From Alphaproteobacteria bacterium (GTDB lineage Bacteria; Pseudomonadota; Alphaproteobacteria; Rhodobacterales; Rhodobacteraceae), in assembly GCA_030426685.1 (NCBI GenBank), contig JAUHYC010000024.1:1-51621 (forward strand): 51,621 bases of DNA. The letters are read 5' to 3'. The notes beneath the pieces were generated by a model that had not been told where the DNA came from, searched no databases, and worked only from the letters and a program-made list of their open reading frames with translations. A program made the position numbers and the translations under genes. Below are positions 16,341 through 25,300 of this stretch, in pieces. Each line of letters begins with the position of its first letter. Positions within the stretch are counted from its first letter, which is position 1.

Positions 16341-18428
16341 GTGCCCCGGATCGATATCCGAACTCTGTTTTCCCCGACCGTTCTGCTGGCCCTGGCTCTT
16401 ATGACGGTCATCGTGATGATGATCCTGCCCATGCCCGCCTGGGTGCTGGATGTCGGGCTTGCGGCTTCGTTCGCTCTGGCAATTCTGATTTTCACCCTGA
16501 CGCTTTTCATCGAGCGGCCGCTGGATTTCTCTTCGTTCCCGACCATCCTACTGGCTTCGCTGATGCTGCGACTCTCGCTGAATGTCTCGTCGACCAAGCT
16601 GATCATCGGGCAAGGCCATACCGGCACCAACGCCGCCGGTGACGTGATTGAGGGGTTCGCCCAATTTGTCATGAGCGGCAGCATCTTTCTGGGCCTTGTG
16701 GTGTTCGGTGTCCTGCTGATCGTGAATTTCATGGTGATCACCAAAGGCGCAGCGCGCATGGCCGAAGTTGGCGCCCGTTTTGCTTTGGACGGGATGCCGG
16801 GAAAGCAGCTGGCCATCGACAGCGATATGTCGGCCGGGGCGATTGACCACCAGCAGGCCAAGGAACGACGTGAGAGAGAACAGCAGGAGACAACATTCTT
16901 CGGTTCGCTCGACGGGGCGTCGAAATTTGTTAAAGGTGATGCCGTTGCCGGGCTTCTGATCACCCTACTGAACCTTGTCATGGGCCTTGTGATGGGTGTC
17001 ATCGTGCATGGCATGCCGGTATCGTCTGCGTTTGAAACCTACGCGATTCTGACCGTGGGCGACGGTCTGGTCTCACAGATTCCGGCCGTGATCATCTCGA
17101 TTGCCTCTGCGTTGTTGCTCGCACGTGGCGGTACACAGGGAGCGACTGACAGCGCGATCTTCTCGCAGCTCGGGCGGCATCCGGCGGCGCTGGCGACTGT
17201 CGCGGTTCTGATGGCACTGTTCGCGCTGGTGCCGGGTCTGCCGTTCCTGCCTTTCATCCTGGGGGCCGGTGCGCTGGGCTACGCCGCTTATTCCGGCCTC
17301 AGGAAACGAAGCGCCGAAAATGCAGGCGCCGAGGTCGCCACAAGCGAAACGGACACCCCCGTTCCGCAGGCCATCGGTGATGTGCTGGACCTTGACGATG
17401 TGCATCTGGAATTTGCACCCGATCTGGTCAGCATGGTGCTGAACCCCGGCACCGGTCTGGATGCCCGGATCGCCAATATGCGGACCTATGTCGCCTCAAG
17501 CTTTGGGTTGATCCTGCCCGAGATACGCCTGACCGACCGGACCGATCTGCCAACCGGAACCTACGTCATAAAGGTACAGGGCGTGGAACAGGCACGCGGC
17601 GTGTTGAATTCAGAACTCGTACTGGCGCTGGTGCAGGACGGGCAGGACATGCTGCCCGACGGTACCGATGTGACCGAGCCCGTCTATGGCGCGCCAGCAC
17701 GCTGGATCCTGCCCAAGGATCAGGAGGCAGCCGCCCTGAACGGTGCCACCATCGTCACACCGCCCGAGATTCTGGCAACTCATCTGCTTGAGATCATCAA
17801 ACAGAATTTCTCGCGCCTTCTGACACTGAAATCCCTGCGCCGCCTGCTGTCCGAGATGACGCGCCTCAGCGATCCCACCCGCGCCGAGGCCAATCGCAAG
17901 CTGCTGGACGAACTGATCCCCGACAAGGTGCCCATCGACACATTGCACGCCGTGCTGCGCCTATTGCTGGACGAAAGGGTCTCGATCCGCAACATGGCGC
18001 TCATTCTGGAGAGCGTGGCCGAAGCGCGCCTGACCACCACCCAGCCCGAAGGCATTTGCGAATTTGTCCGTCAGCGGCTGGGCTTTCAACTGGTTGCCGA
18101 CATGAAGCGCGAGGACGGTTCGATCCCGCTGATCCAATTGGCTCCGGAATGGGAGGATACTTTTGCCTCCTATCAGATCGACACGCCGAATGCCGGTCTG
18201 GACGTGGCCCTGCCACCCAACCTGTTCAACAAGCTCGCCGATGGCGTCCATGACAGCGTAACGAAATCGGCTGATCACGGCCTGTTTCCGGCCATTGTCA
18301 CCTCAACCCGTCGGCGGCGGCTGCTGCGCACGATCATGCACGCGCGCGGTATCGCAAATCCGGTTCTGTCCTTCGAAGAGATCGGGCTCGAGGCGCGGCC
18401 CGCGCTGGTCGGAACGGTGGCCGCGTGA
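16341..18428 (+). CDS. flhA: flagellar biosynthesis protein FlhA
   Basis: Largest component of the flagellar type III export gate, 695 residues, full length. The N-terminal ~310 residues carry about eight membrane helices (LALALMTVIVMMILPMPAWVLD and onward). The conserved cytoplasmic FHIPEP-type loop includes GARFALDGMPGKQLAIDSDMSAG. The C-terminal cytoplasmic domain (about 360-695) includes FGLILPEIRLTD and the LLKSLRRLLSE region, and it binds chaperone-substrate complexes. GTG 16341 is the start. Its stop overlaps fliR by four bases, as expected for an operon. Confidence 0.97.
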   Translation: MPRIDIRTLFSPTVLLALALMTVIVMMILPMPAWVLDVGLAASFALAILIFTLTLFIERPLDFSSFPTILLASLMLRLSLNVSSTKLIIGQGHTGTNAAGDVIEGFAQFVMSGSIFLGLVVFGVLLIVNFMVITKGAARMAEVGARFALDGMPGKQLAIDSDMSAGAIDHQQAKERREREQQETTFFGSLDGASKFVKGDAVAGLLITLLNLVMGLVMGVIVHGMPVSSAFETYAILTVGDGLVSQIPAVIISIASALLLARGGTQGATDSAIFSQLGRHPAALATVAVLMALFALVPGLPFLPFILGAGALGYAAYSGLRKRSAENAGAEVATSETDTPVPQAIGDVLDLDDVHLEFAPDLVSMVLNPGTGLDARIANMRTYVASSFGLILPEIRLTDRTDLPTGTYVIKVQGVEQARGVLNSELVLALVQDGQDMLPDGTDVTEPVYGAPARWILPKDQEAAALNGATIVTPPEILATHLLEIIKQNFSRLLTLKSLRRLLSEMTRLSDPTRAEANRKLLDELIPDKVPIDTLHAVLRLLLDERVSIRNMALILESVAEARLTTTQPEGICEFVRQRLGFQLVADMKREDGSIPLIQLAPEWEDTFASYQIDTPNAGLDVALPPNLFNKLADGVHDSVTKSADHGLFPAIVTSTRRRRLLRTIMHARGIANPVLSFEEIGLEARPALVGTVAA

Positions 18429-19198
18429 TTGCCCTGCCGCCCGAGCTGTTGCCGCATCTTGCGGAGAACCTGTGGCATTTGTTTGCCATTTTCCTGCGCG
18501 CCTCTGCACTGGTTTCCCTGCTGCCCGCTTTCGGTGAGCGCAGTATCCCTGTGCGGGTCAAACTGGGCCTGGCCTTGGCCTTTTCGCTGGTCGCTGCACC
18601 AGCGGTTGCTGCCACTGACGCACAACCGGAATTTGGACGAATGGTAACCTTGATCGGAACCGAGATCGCAACCGGCCTCGCATTGGGAATTGGATTGCGC
18701 CTTTTTGTTCTGGCGCTGCAGACCGCAGGCTCCATTGCCGCACAGGCCACGTCTCTTTCGCAGATCTTGGGCGGAGCAGCGGCAGAGCCCGTACCGGCGA
18801 TGGGATATCTGCTGACTCTTGCGGGGTTGGCTTTGGCGGTCTTGCTGGGTCTGCACATCCGGGCGGCACAATTCCTGATCTACAGCTATACGCTGTTCCC
18901 GCTTGGCACATTGCCAATCGCGCCGGATCTGAGCCAGTGGGGCGTCGCGCAGATATCGCGCAGCTTTGGACTGGCCTTTGCGCTGGCGATGCCGTTTGTT
19001 ATCGCGTCTTTGATCTACAACCTTGCGCTTGGCGTCATCAATCGCGCCATGCCTCAACTTATGGTCGCCTTCGTCGGAGCCCCCGCGATCACTTTCGCGG
19101 GTCTGTTTTTACTGTTCGCGGGCACGCCACTGATCCTGTCCGTCTGGTCTGACGCATTATTTGCCTTCCTGCAGAACCCATTGGGGCCACCAAAATGA
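18425..19198 (+). CDS. fliR: flagellar biosynthetic protein FliR
   Basis: Integral membrane component of the export gate, 257 residues with about six hydrophobic helices. Recognisable blocks are FLRASALVSLLPAFGERSIPVRVKLGLALAFSL, GTEIATGLALGIGLRLFV and the C-terminal NLALGVINRAMPQLMVAFVGAP, all typical of FliR. It is joined to flhA and flhB by 4-base overlaps at both ends (18425-18428, 19195-19198), so the three proteins are translated from one coupled message. Confidence 0.96.
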   Translation: MIALPPELLPHLAENLWHLFAIFLRASALVSLLPAFGERSIPVRVKLGLALAFSLVAAPAVAATDAQPEFGRMVTLIGTEIATGLALGIGLRLFVLALQTAGSIAAQATSLSQILGGAAAEPVPAMGYLLTLAGLALAVLLGLHIRAAQFLIYSYTLFPLGTLPIAPDLSQWGVAQISRSFGLAFALAMPFVIASLIYNLALGVINRAMPQLMVAFVGAPAITFAGLFLLFAGTPLILSVWSDALFAFLQNPLGPPK

Positions 19199-20283
19199 AC
19201 GCGTCAGATGATGATAGCGACAAGTCTTTTGAGGCCACCCCGCAAAAGCTGGAGAAAGCCCGCAAGAAAGGCGAAATTGCAAAATCCAACGACCTGTCGG
19301 TGGTGGCCGCCTATGCTGGCTTGATCGCCGCGCTTTTGCTGTCGGGCAAGCACCTGGCCGAGCAACTCGGCTCGTTATTCATGGTTCTGATTGATCAATC
19401 CGATCAGGTCACCGACCTGCTGATCTCCGGACCCGCTGCAGCCCCACTGACCGGCGTTTTGAAGGCAACTCTTGTACCAATTGCTGCGTTATTCGTTGTA
19501 CCCGCCACTATGGTTCTGCTCAGCCTGATCGCCCAACGCGCTTTGATCTTTGCCCCGGACAAACTGAAACCCAAGGGCTCTCGCCTGTCGATCTTGTCCA
19601 ATGCACGGAACAAATTTGGCCGTGGTGGCCTGTTCGAATTCGCCAAGAGCTCCGCGAAGCTGCTGATCTATGGCACGTGCCTGGCGCTGTTTCTGCACGC
19701 GCACCTGCCCGAGATGCTTTCGGCCAGCGCCGCCCCCACACGCTCGTCCATCCTGTTGATGATGACCCTGCTCATGCGCTTCCTGTTCATCGTCGTCACC
19801 ATTGCTCTGGCAATTGGCATTGTCGACTACCTGTGGCAACACGCCGAGCATTTGCGCAAGAACAGGATGTCGCGCAAGGAAATTCAGGATGAAACCAAGG
19901 AATCCGAAGGGGACCCACACGTCAAGCAGCAACGCCGTCAACGCGCGCAGGACATCGCCTCCAACCAGATGATGGCTGACGTGCCCAAAGCAGATGTTGT
20001 GATCGTGAATCCGACTCATTACGCGGTTGCGCTCAAGTGGACGCGCGCGAGCGGAACCGCTCCAGTCTGTGTTGCCAAGGGTGTTGACGAAGTCGCCGCC
20101 ACAATCCGTGCGACCGCCGGCAAGGCCAATGTTCCCATCCACTCCGATCCGCCAACGGCGCGTGCGCTTCATGCCACGGTGGAAATCGGCCACGAGATTG
20201 CGGAAGAGTATTATCGCCCGGTAGCGGCCGCCATCCGGTTTGCCGAAGCCATGCGGAAACGCGCAAAAAGTCAGGTTGCATGA
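19195..20283 (+). CDS. flhB: flagellar biosynthesis protein FlhB
   Basis: Export-gate protein of 362 residues that switches secretion specificity from rod/hook to filament substrates. The family opening ATPQKLEKARKKGEIAKSNDL is present, then four membrane helices to about residue 215. The autocleavage site NPTH is at 272-275 in VIVNPTHYAVALKW, so the switch function should be intact. The C-terminal block GKANVPIHSDPPTARALHATVEIG also matches. It overlaps fliR and the following FliJ-like gene by four bases each. Confidence 0.97.
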   Translation: MNASDDDSDKSFEATPQKLEKARKKGEIAKSNDLSVVAAYAGLIAALLLSGKHLAEQLGSLFMVLIDQSDQVTDLLISGPAAAPLTGVLKATLVPIAALFVVPATMVLLSLIAQRALIFAPDKLKPKGSRLSILSNARNKFGRGGLFEFAKSSAKLLIYGTCLALFLHAHLPEMLSASAAPTRSSILLMMTLLMRFLFIVVTIALAIGIVDYLWQHAEHLRKNRMSRKEIQDETKESEGDPHVKQQRRQRAQDIASNQMMADVPKADVVIVNPTHYAVALKWTRASGTAPVCVAKGVDEVAATIRATAGKANVPIHSDPPTARALHATVEIGHEIAEEYYRPVAAAIRFAEAMRKRAKSQVA

Positions 20284-20660
20284 AACGCAAACAGATGAAA
20301 GACCTGCGGGTCGTGACCGAAATCGCTTATCAGCGGGAGCAGCAAAAGCTAGGCCCCCTCTTGCAGCAAGAGGCACGGATACTGCAGCAGCTGACCCGAC
20401 TCGATGGCCAGCTGGCCGAGGTCAAAACTCAAGGCGCGCAAACCGACGGATATAAGGTCACCGGTACGGATCTGCTGTGGCACGGTTGGGAATCCGCCAC
20501 ACGGCGGCAACTGAACATTGAGCTGGCGCGGTTGAGGTCCCAGAAGCTCTCGGCGATGGATGATCTGCGCCGGGCCTTAGGCCGCAAACAGGCGGTGGCG
20601 GACCTGTCGCAGCGCCTGCACGAAAGACCGGGCAGATCGCCTTGTATCAATGAAAGTTGA
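20280..20660 (+). CDS. hypothetical protein, FliJ-like coiled coil
   Basis: A 126-residue, Gln/Leu/Arg-rich, mostly helical protein. Heptad-like stretches (LRVVTEIAYQREQQKLGPLLQQEARILQQL and LARLRSQKLSAMDDLRRALGRKQAVADL) predict an antiparallel coiled coil, the shape of FliJ, the export-ATPase stalk and chaperone escort. There are no membrane segments. It overlaps flhB by ATGA and ends the unit, converging on fliL. I infer a FliJ-type role from size, shape and place; sequence alone does not prove it. Confidence 0.75.
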   Translation: MKRKQMKDLRVVTEIAYQREQQKLGPLLQQEARILQQLTRLDGQLAEVKTQGAQTDGYKVTGTDLLWHGWESATRRQLNIELARLRSQKLSAMDDLRRALGRKQAVADLSQRLHERPGRSPCINES

Positions 20661-20676
20661 GGCGTGTTGGTAGGGT

Positions 20677-21174
20677 TCAGGTATCCTGTCGACTAACGCT
20701 CATGATCAGAACATTTGAGACATCCTGACCCAGTTCCTTTTGCGCAGCCTCCAACAGCGCTTTGCGGAGGGCTGCCAGATTGTCCGATCGCGTAAAAGCG
20801 CCGTCAAATCCTCCGCTATTCGCATGATCAAACATGACCTGAAGAAACCGGTCTCTTAGCTTTGGCTCAAGCTCATAGAATGCCTCGGCAAGCCCCGGGC
20901 GCATTTCCAGGCTGAGGGACATGGTAACAAGCGCGGATATCTCGTCTTCTGCAACCACGGGAACCACGAATTGCTTCGTGAGCTTCAGGTACTCCTGGGA
21001 TATTTCCTTGTCCTCTTTCCCGGGTTTGGCGGGCATGGACTTGCTCTGATCAGCCTCTGAAGTGGCTGGTGCGTTCTCAACTTCAGTTTTCTTCGCAGGG
21101 CCCAGAACAACCCCGGCACCGACGCCTGCGGCGAGGCCGGCCACAAGGCATGCGATTGGCAACAACTTTCCCAT
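20677..21174 (-). CDS. fliL: flagellar basal body-associated protein FliL
   Basis: Inner-membrane protein of 165 residues that rings the stator and supports torque. One N-terminal membrane helix (LLPIACLVAGLAAGVGAGVVLG) is followed by a Lys/Glu/Ala-rich linker (about 28-58). The periplasmic FliL domain then runs YLKLTKQFVVPVVAEDEISALVTMSLSLEM ... LRDRFLQVMFDHANSGGFDGAF, with a regulator-like C-terminus QKELGQDVSNVLIMSVSRQD. It is the last gene of the minus-strand rod/ring operon, 12 bases after flgH. Confidence 0.9.
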   Translation of the reverse strand: MGKLLPIACLVAGLAAGVGAGVVLGPAKKTEVENAPATSEADQSKSMPAKPGKEDKEISQEYLKLTKQFVVPVVAEDEISALVTMSLSLEMRPGLAEAFYELEPKLRDRFLQVMFDHANSGGFDGAFTRSDNLAALRKALLEAAQKELGQDVSNVLIMSVSRQDT

Positions 21175-21186
21175 AACGTCAAACCC

Positions 21187-21921
21187 TCAAAACGGTAAAA
21201 CTGTATCGAGAATCTGTTGCCCGTATCGCGGCTGCTGCACATCCGTGATCTGACCGCGACCACCATAGGACACGCGCGCCGACGCAATCTTGTCATAGGT
21301 GATTTCATTCTGGCGTGAGATATCCTCGGGGCGGACATAACCTGCGACCAGCAGCTCGCGGAGTTCGAAATTCACCCGCAACTCCTGCGAGCCAGAGATA
21401 GACAGGACCCCGTTAGGCAACACGTCAACAACAGTTGCCGCCACGCGCAACGTCAGTTTCTCTTTGCGTTTGACTGACCCTTTGCCCTTGCTGACCGAGG
21501 CTGAATCAATAGACACGGCTTCATCCAGCGAGGCACCTTCCGGCAGCCGTTCAGCCGCGCGTTGGGGCAGACCGAACAGGTCGGGCACCGCAAGGCTTTC
21601 GGATCCCGCACGCGAACGGTTGGTGTCGTTGGAGAACTCGGCCTTTTCGTCCAGCTCGATCACGACCGTCAGAATATCGCCCTTCTTCATCGCCCGCTGA
21701 TCCCCCAAGAGCGAGTGTTGACCACCGCTCCAAAGCGAGGAGCGATCAACGGAACGTTGCGGCTGGCTGTGCAATGGCAGGCCGGGCCACAGCATTGCAA
21801 CGTGCTCGGGTGATTCTGTGTTGGGCGTCAGACTGGGCGGTCTGCCCAAATGGTCCAACCGACCGCAGGCGGACACGCCCAGAGCCATTAACAGCAGGAG
21901 TTTCGTCAGGTTTGGCATCAC
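21187..21921 (-). CDS. flgH: flagellar L-ring protein FlgH
   Basis: Outer-membrane lipoprotein forming the L-ring bushing of the basal body; about 244 residues. The signal peptide ends in a lipobox (ALGVSAC, Cys about 19). Family blocks are LWSGGQHSLLGDQRAMKKGDILTVVIELDEKAEFSNDTNRSR and the C-terminal QELRVNFELRELLVAGYVRPEDISRQNEITYDKIASARVSYGGRG. Both a GTG (21921) and the adjacent ATG (21918) can start it; the first overlaps the flgA stop by four bases, the second by one. Confidence 0.96.
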   Translation of the reverse strand: MMPNLTKLLLLMALGVSACGRLDHLGRPPSLTPNTESPEHVAMLWPGLPLHSQPQRSVDRSSLWSGGQHSLLGDQRAMKKGDILTVVIELDEKAEFSNDTNRSRAGSESLAVPDLFGLPQRAAERLPEGASLDEAVSIDSASVSKGKGSVKRKEKLTLRVAATVVDVLPNGVLSISGSQELRVNFELRELLVAGYVRPEDISRQNEITYDKIASARVSYGGRGQITDVQQPRYGQQILDTVLPF

Positions 21922-22334
21922 TTGACCTCGATTTGACCATCGGGGCGGATTACGCCCATTACCGTTGTGCGCGATGACAGATTCATCACGCGAATTCGCT
22001 CGCCCGCCGCGCCGCGACCCAATGCCCGACCTTCTGCAGTGATCGAGAGTGCGACATGGTCGAAAACCAGCGTCACCAGATCATTCCGGTCAACGATTGC
22101 AGGTGGACCGATATCTGACAGCCGAATGGGCCTGCCCGGGTAAAGCGCAATACGCGCCTCCTGGCCGATCAGGTCCGGCAGGTTTTGAATCGCACCGTTT
22201 GCGTCGATGGGTTTGACCTCCAGATCCGACGCTGCGATCACCTCCTTTGCGCGGATCGTGCGGGTGGGCACAACAATCTCGGCCAATGCGGCAAAAGGGA
22301 TCAGCGCAAGAATGCATATCAGATTGCGCATCAC
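21918..22334 (-). CDS. flgA: flagellar basal body P-ring formation protein FlgA
   Basis: Periplasmic chaperone for P-ring (FlgI) assembly, 138 residues. This is the short form, essentially signal peptide plus SAF/C-terminal domain, without the N-terminal extension of enterobacterial FlgA. The signal peptide is MMRNLICILALIPFAALA. The SAF-like core reads VVPTRTIRAKEVIAASDLEVK ... LIGQEARIALYPGRPIRLSDIGPP ... VTLVFDHVALSITAEGRALG ... IRVMNLSSRTTVMGVI. It overlaps flgG upstream by four bases and flgH downstream. Confidence 0.94.
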   Translation of the reverse strand: MMRNLICILALIPFAALAEIVVPTRTIRAKEVIAASDLEVKPIDANGAIQNLPDLIGQEARIALYPGRPIRLSDIGPPAIVDRNDLVTLVFDHVALSITAEGRALGRGAAGERIRVMNLSSRTTVMGVIRPDGQIEVK

Positions 22335-23116
22335 CGGACCTGCGTTGTCGCGCCCATCATCTGGTCCACGGCAGATATGACTTTGGCGTTCATCTCATAT
22401 CCCCGCTGCGCCTCGATCAGTTCTGTCACTTCTCGCACAGCATCGACCGAACTGTCTTCAAGATACCCTTGCCGCAGCGTACCCAACCCGTCCTCGCCCG
22501 GTGTACCCACAACCGGCGGGCCGGAGGCTTCGGTTTCCTTGAACAGGTTGCTGCCCACCGCCTCAAGCCCCTTGGCATTTGAGAAGCTGGCCAGACTGAA
22601 CTCACCGAGCAATTGCCCTTCGGCGGTATCATCGAAATAGGCATAGACCTCACCCGCGGCGTTAATCGAGATCGATCTGGCATCGTCTGGGATGGTGATT
22701 TCCGGTGCAACGGCAAACCCGTCCGAAGTGACGATCAAACCTTCGGCGGACCGCTTCAGACTGCCATCGCGGGTAAAGGCAGACTGGCCGTTTGGCAATG
22801 TCACTTCCAAATAGCCGCGCCCTTCAATGGCAACATCCAGATCACTGCCGGTTGCGGACAAACCGCCCTGCTCCAACTGGACCGTCACGGCAGCGGGGCG
22901 CACCCCCAGACCCAACTGGATGCCCGTTGGTAGCACTGTACCGTCCGAGGCATTCACCGCCCCTGCCCGCGCCATCTGCTGATAGTGCAAATCTGCAAAT
23001 TCAGCCCGGCGCGCGTTATAGCCCGTGGTGTTCATATTCGCGAGGTTGTTCGATATGGTCTCGACCCGCATCTGCTGCGCGGTCATGCCCGTTGCCGCAA
23101 TTTTCAATGCACGCAT
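22331..23116 (-). CDS. flgG: flagellar distal rod protein FlgG
   Basis: Structural protein of the distal rod, 261 residues as usual. The N-terminal rod motif is MRALKIAATGMTAQQMRVETISNNLANMNTTGYNARRAEF. The central FlgG-specific GRGYLEVTLPNGQSAFTRDGSLKRS follows, and the C-terminal helix is DAVREVTELIEAQRGYEMNAKVISAVDQMM. Downstream of flgF by 21 bases, with an AGAGGAGACAATC ribosome site. Confidence 0.97.
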   Translation of the reverse strand: MRALKIAATGMTAQQMRVETISNNLANMNTTGYNARRAEFADLHYQQMARAGAVNASDGTVLPTGIQLGLGVRPAAVTVQLEQGGLSATGSDLDVAIEGRGYLEVTLPNGQSAFTRDGSLKRSAEGLIVTSDGFAVAPEITIPDDARSISINAAGEVYAYFDDTAEGQLLGEFSLASFSNAKGLEAVGSNLFKETEASGPPVVGTPGEDGLGTLRQGYLEDSSVDAVREVTELIEAQRGYEMNAKVISAVDQMMGATTQVR

Positions 23117-23137
23117 GTGATTGTCTCCTCTTTCTGC

Positions 23138-23848
23138 TCAACGCATCAACGCCTTGAGGGCGCCACGAACCCGTTCGTCTTCGGCATCGAGAAAGCTCTG
23201 CCCTAGCTCATAGGCACGCTGAATCTCGATCATCCGCGTGACTTGACCGATGGCGTTGACGTTTGAACCCTCAAGAAACCGGTGCAGCACAACTGGTTCT
23301 TCGACCGGATCAACCTGCCCACCAGCACGAAAGTGAGCACTGCCCTCGCGCACCAGATTTTCCGGGTCAGCAACGGAATAGACACCGATCTGGCCAAGGA
23401 ACTGGCCATTGACACTCAGCGTGCCATCGCTCCCGACGTCTATTCCCGCAGCATCCGAGGGGATAAATACCGGGGCGCCGCTGATGTCCATGACACGATG
23501 TCCATCCATCGTGACCAGATCGCCCTCAGCACTGGGTGAAAAGCTGCCCGCGCGGGTCAGCCGATTGCCCGCCGGTGTTTCGATCATGAAAAACCCGTCA
23601 CCTTCGATGGCGAAATCGAACGTACCGCCGGTTTCGGTCAATACACCCTGCTGCAATGATGTGCTGCGCACCTGTGCCCGGCTCAGCGACAGAGAAGGGC
23701 CGCCCGGCAGATCGCGAACGAACTCCGAAAAGACCAGCCCCTGCTGGCGATAACCGGTGGTATTGGCGTTGGCGATGTTGTTGGCGACCAGCCGCATTTC
23801 ATTCAACAGACCAGACTGGCGTGAGAGGGTGACATAGGCGGTGTCCAT
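23138..23848 (-). CDS. flgF: flagellar proximal rod protein FlgF
   Basis: Proximal rod subunit of 236 residues. The N-terminus is MDTAYVTLSRQSGLLNEMRLVANNIANANTTGYRQQGLVFSEF, with the middle FEFAIEGDGFF-type block (TFDFAIEGDGFFMIETPAGNRLTRAGSFSPSAEG). The C-terminus is LEGSNVNAIGQVTRMIEIQRAYELGQSF. Its start overlaps the fliQ stop by one base (TGATG). Confidence 0.96.
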   Translation of the reverse strand: MDTAYVTLSRQSGLLNEMRLVANNIANANTTGYRQQGLVFSEFVRDLPGGPSLSLSRAQVRSTSLQQGVLTETGGTFDFAIEGDGFFMIETPAGNRLTRAGSFSPSAEGDLVTMDGHRVMDISGAPVFIPSDAAGIDVGSDGTLSVNGQFLGQIGVYSVADPENLVREGSAHFRAGGQVDPVEEPVVLHRFLEGSNVNAIGQVTRMIEIQRAYELGQSFLDAEDERVRGALKALMR

Positions 23849-24120
23849 CAGCGACCTCCGGCGATCAGTGGGATCAACGTCCCGGTAAAAAAGGTAACGA
23901 GGGTTTGGGTCATGAAGCCCATCGAAATCCAGAACACGACAACGATGGCAATCAGCTTGGGCACAAAAGTCAGGGTCATCTCCTGCACCGAGGTCAACGC
24001 CTGAAACAGACCAACGGCGAGGCCTGAGATCAACGCGACCGCCAGAATAGGGACCGAAGTGATGACTGCGACCCAGAGCGCCTGGCGCACGATGTCATAG
24101 AACAGGCCTTCGCTCAGCAT
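23848..24120 (-). CDS. fliQ: flagellar biosynthetic protein FliQ
   Basis: Small export-gate membrane protein of 90 residues with two helices (ALWVAVITSVPILAVALISGLAVGLFQALT and FVPKLIAIVVVFWISMGFM). It matches FliQ closely: Q-A-L-T-S-V-Q-E-M-T-L-T-F-V-P-K is the diagnostic loop. It sits three bases after fliE and overlaps flgF by one base. fliP, often adjacent, is not in the window. Confidence 0.96.
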   Translation of the reverse strand: MLSEGLFYDIVRQALWVAVITSVPILAVALISGLAVGLFQALTSVQEMTLTFVPKLIAIVVVFWISMGFMTQTLVTFFTGTLIPLIAGGR

Positions 24121-24123
24121 GAC

Positions 24124-24414
24124 TCAGACCGGCATCCTCAGGATTTCCTGATAGGCCTCGACCACCTTGTTCCGCACGATCACCGCCGTTTCCACCGCCA
24201 GCTCGGTCTGCGCCAGTGCCTGAACCAGCGCGTGCGGATCGGCCTGGCCCACCATAGAGGATTGCGCCACCTGCTCGCTGTGTTTCAGCGTTGCGGCGAA
24301 ATCCCGGAAACCGGATCGCAGCCCTTGCGCCAACCCTTGATGATCAGGATCGGCCTGCGTCGCCGGACGGGCGCCGGCATAGTTTTGTGCCGCGGTGAGG
24401 GATCGGATATCCAT
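24124..24414 (-). CDS. fliE: flagellar hook-basal body protein FliE
   Basis: Adaptor between MS ring and rod, 96 residues. The conserved C-terminal half is LVQALAQTELAVETAVIVRNKVVEAYQEILRMPV, the FliE signature (EAYQEILRMPV). The FRDFAATLKHSEQVAQSSM segment is also typical. It follows flgC by 12 bases and precedes fliQ by three. Confidence 0.95.
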   Translation of the reverse strand: MDIRSLTAAQNYAGARPATQADPDHQGLAQGLRSGFRDFAATLKHSEQVAQSSMVGQADPHALVQALAQTELAVETAVIVRNKVVEAYQEILRMPV

Positions 24415-24426
24415 TCTGGCTTTCCT

Positions 24427-24813
24427 TTATTTGCGGAGTAGGTCCATCAGGCTCGATGACATCTGCCGGGTCTGATCGAACATTTTGAGATTGGCCTCAT
24501 AGCTGCGCTGCGCCTCGCGCGCGTCAGCGATTTCGATCATCAGATCGACATTCGAGCCTTTGTAATGACCGGTTGCATCCGCCATAGGATGGCCCGGGTC
24601 GTAGATACGGGTCAGGTCCCGGCGGTCGAGCTTGACCCGCCCGGCCTGAACCATCTGCTGACCGCCCTTTTCAACGGTTTCGAAGGGCACCGTCTTGCGT
24701 CGGTATCCTGGTGTATCGGCGTTCGAGATATTCTCGGACACATGACGCAGGCGCGCCGCCTGTGCCCGCAGGGCACTCGCAGACGCGGACAGAGAAAACG
24801 AAAAGTCACTCAT
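24427..24813 (-). CDS. flgC: flagellar proximal rod protein FlgC
   Basis: Rod subunit of 128 residues. The N-terminal rod motif is FSLSASASALRAQAARLRHVSENISNADTPGYRRKTVPFE. DPGHPMADATGHYKGSNVDLMIEIADAREAQRSYEANLKMFDQTRQM is the C-terminal helix. It lies between flgB (11 bases upstream) and fliE. Confidence 0.96.
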   Translation of the reverse strand: MSDFSFSLSASASALRAQAARLRHVSENISNADTPGYRRKTVPFETVEKGGQQMVQAGRVKLDRRDLTRIYDPGHPMADATGHYKGSNVDLMIEIADAREAQRSYEANLKMFDQTRQMSSSLMDLLRK

Positions 24814-24824
24814 CCCAATCCTCC

Positions 24825-25211
24825 TTAAGCCCGGCCCAGAGAGGTGCGCAGGATACCGATGGATGAGCGATAGATGGCCAACGCCCGATCATGCTGCCGC
24901 TTGACCTCGACCGCTTTCAGCATCTCTTCTTCCAGCGACACGCCGTTACCATTGGGATCGCCAGACGGATCGGCAGTATATTCCACCCAGTTCTGGGCAC
25001 CCGTGCCACCATGCAGATGGCTGGCGCGGGTAGCCGCCATCGCCACCTCGTTGCCAGTGTTTTCGAACGCAGTGTAAAAGGCTTCGATGTCGCGCGGCTG
25101 ATATCCGGGCGTATCCGCGTTGGCCATGTTGCGTGAAATGACTGCCTGCCGTTGCCCGGCATGGGTTGCCATTGCGTACGCTGTCTTAAAGACGTTCAGG
25201 TCATAGAACAT
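24825..25211 (-). CDS. flgB: flagellar basal body rod protein FlgB
   Basis: Proximal rod subunit of 128 residues, start taken at ATG 25211 (MFYDLNVFKTAYAMATHAGQRQ) with GAGGGAGAAACCCCG before it; nine more in-frame codons upstream are not family-like. The rod motif QAVISRNMANADTPGYQPRDIEAF and the C-terminal EEEMLKAVEVKRQHDRALAIYRSSIGILRTSLG are present. It is the first gene of the nine-gene minus-strand operon and is divergent from fliI across an 89-base gap that holds one CtrA half-site (GGTTAAG). Confidence 0.95.
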   Translation of the reverse strand: MFYDLNVFKTAYAMATHAGQRQAVISRNMANADTPGYQPRDIEAFYTAFENTGNEVAMAATRASHLHGGTGAQNWVEYTADPSGDPNGNGVSLEEEMLKAVEVKRQHDRALAIYRSSIGILRTSLGRA

Positions 25212-25245
25212 CGGGGTTTCTCCCTCGATCGATTTCAATCAAGGC

Positions 25246-25251
25246 TTAACC
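25246..25251. promoter_or_regulatory. CtrA-like half-site (TTAACC) in the flgB/fliI divergent gap
   Basis: TTAACC, 34 bases from the flgB start and 50 from the fliI start. A second TTAA at N7 spacing is missing, so this is only a half-site. It is listed because full boxes occur before motB and flgE. Confidence 0.25.
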
Positions 25252-25300
25252 CCGATTCGTTTAGAAACCGTTTGCGACAAACCAATTTGGAGGGTCTCCG

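Noticed and set aside
19489..20376. 295-codon minus-strand open frame
   Set aside because: Antisense to flhB, which is complete with its NPTH site.
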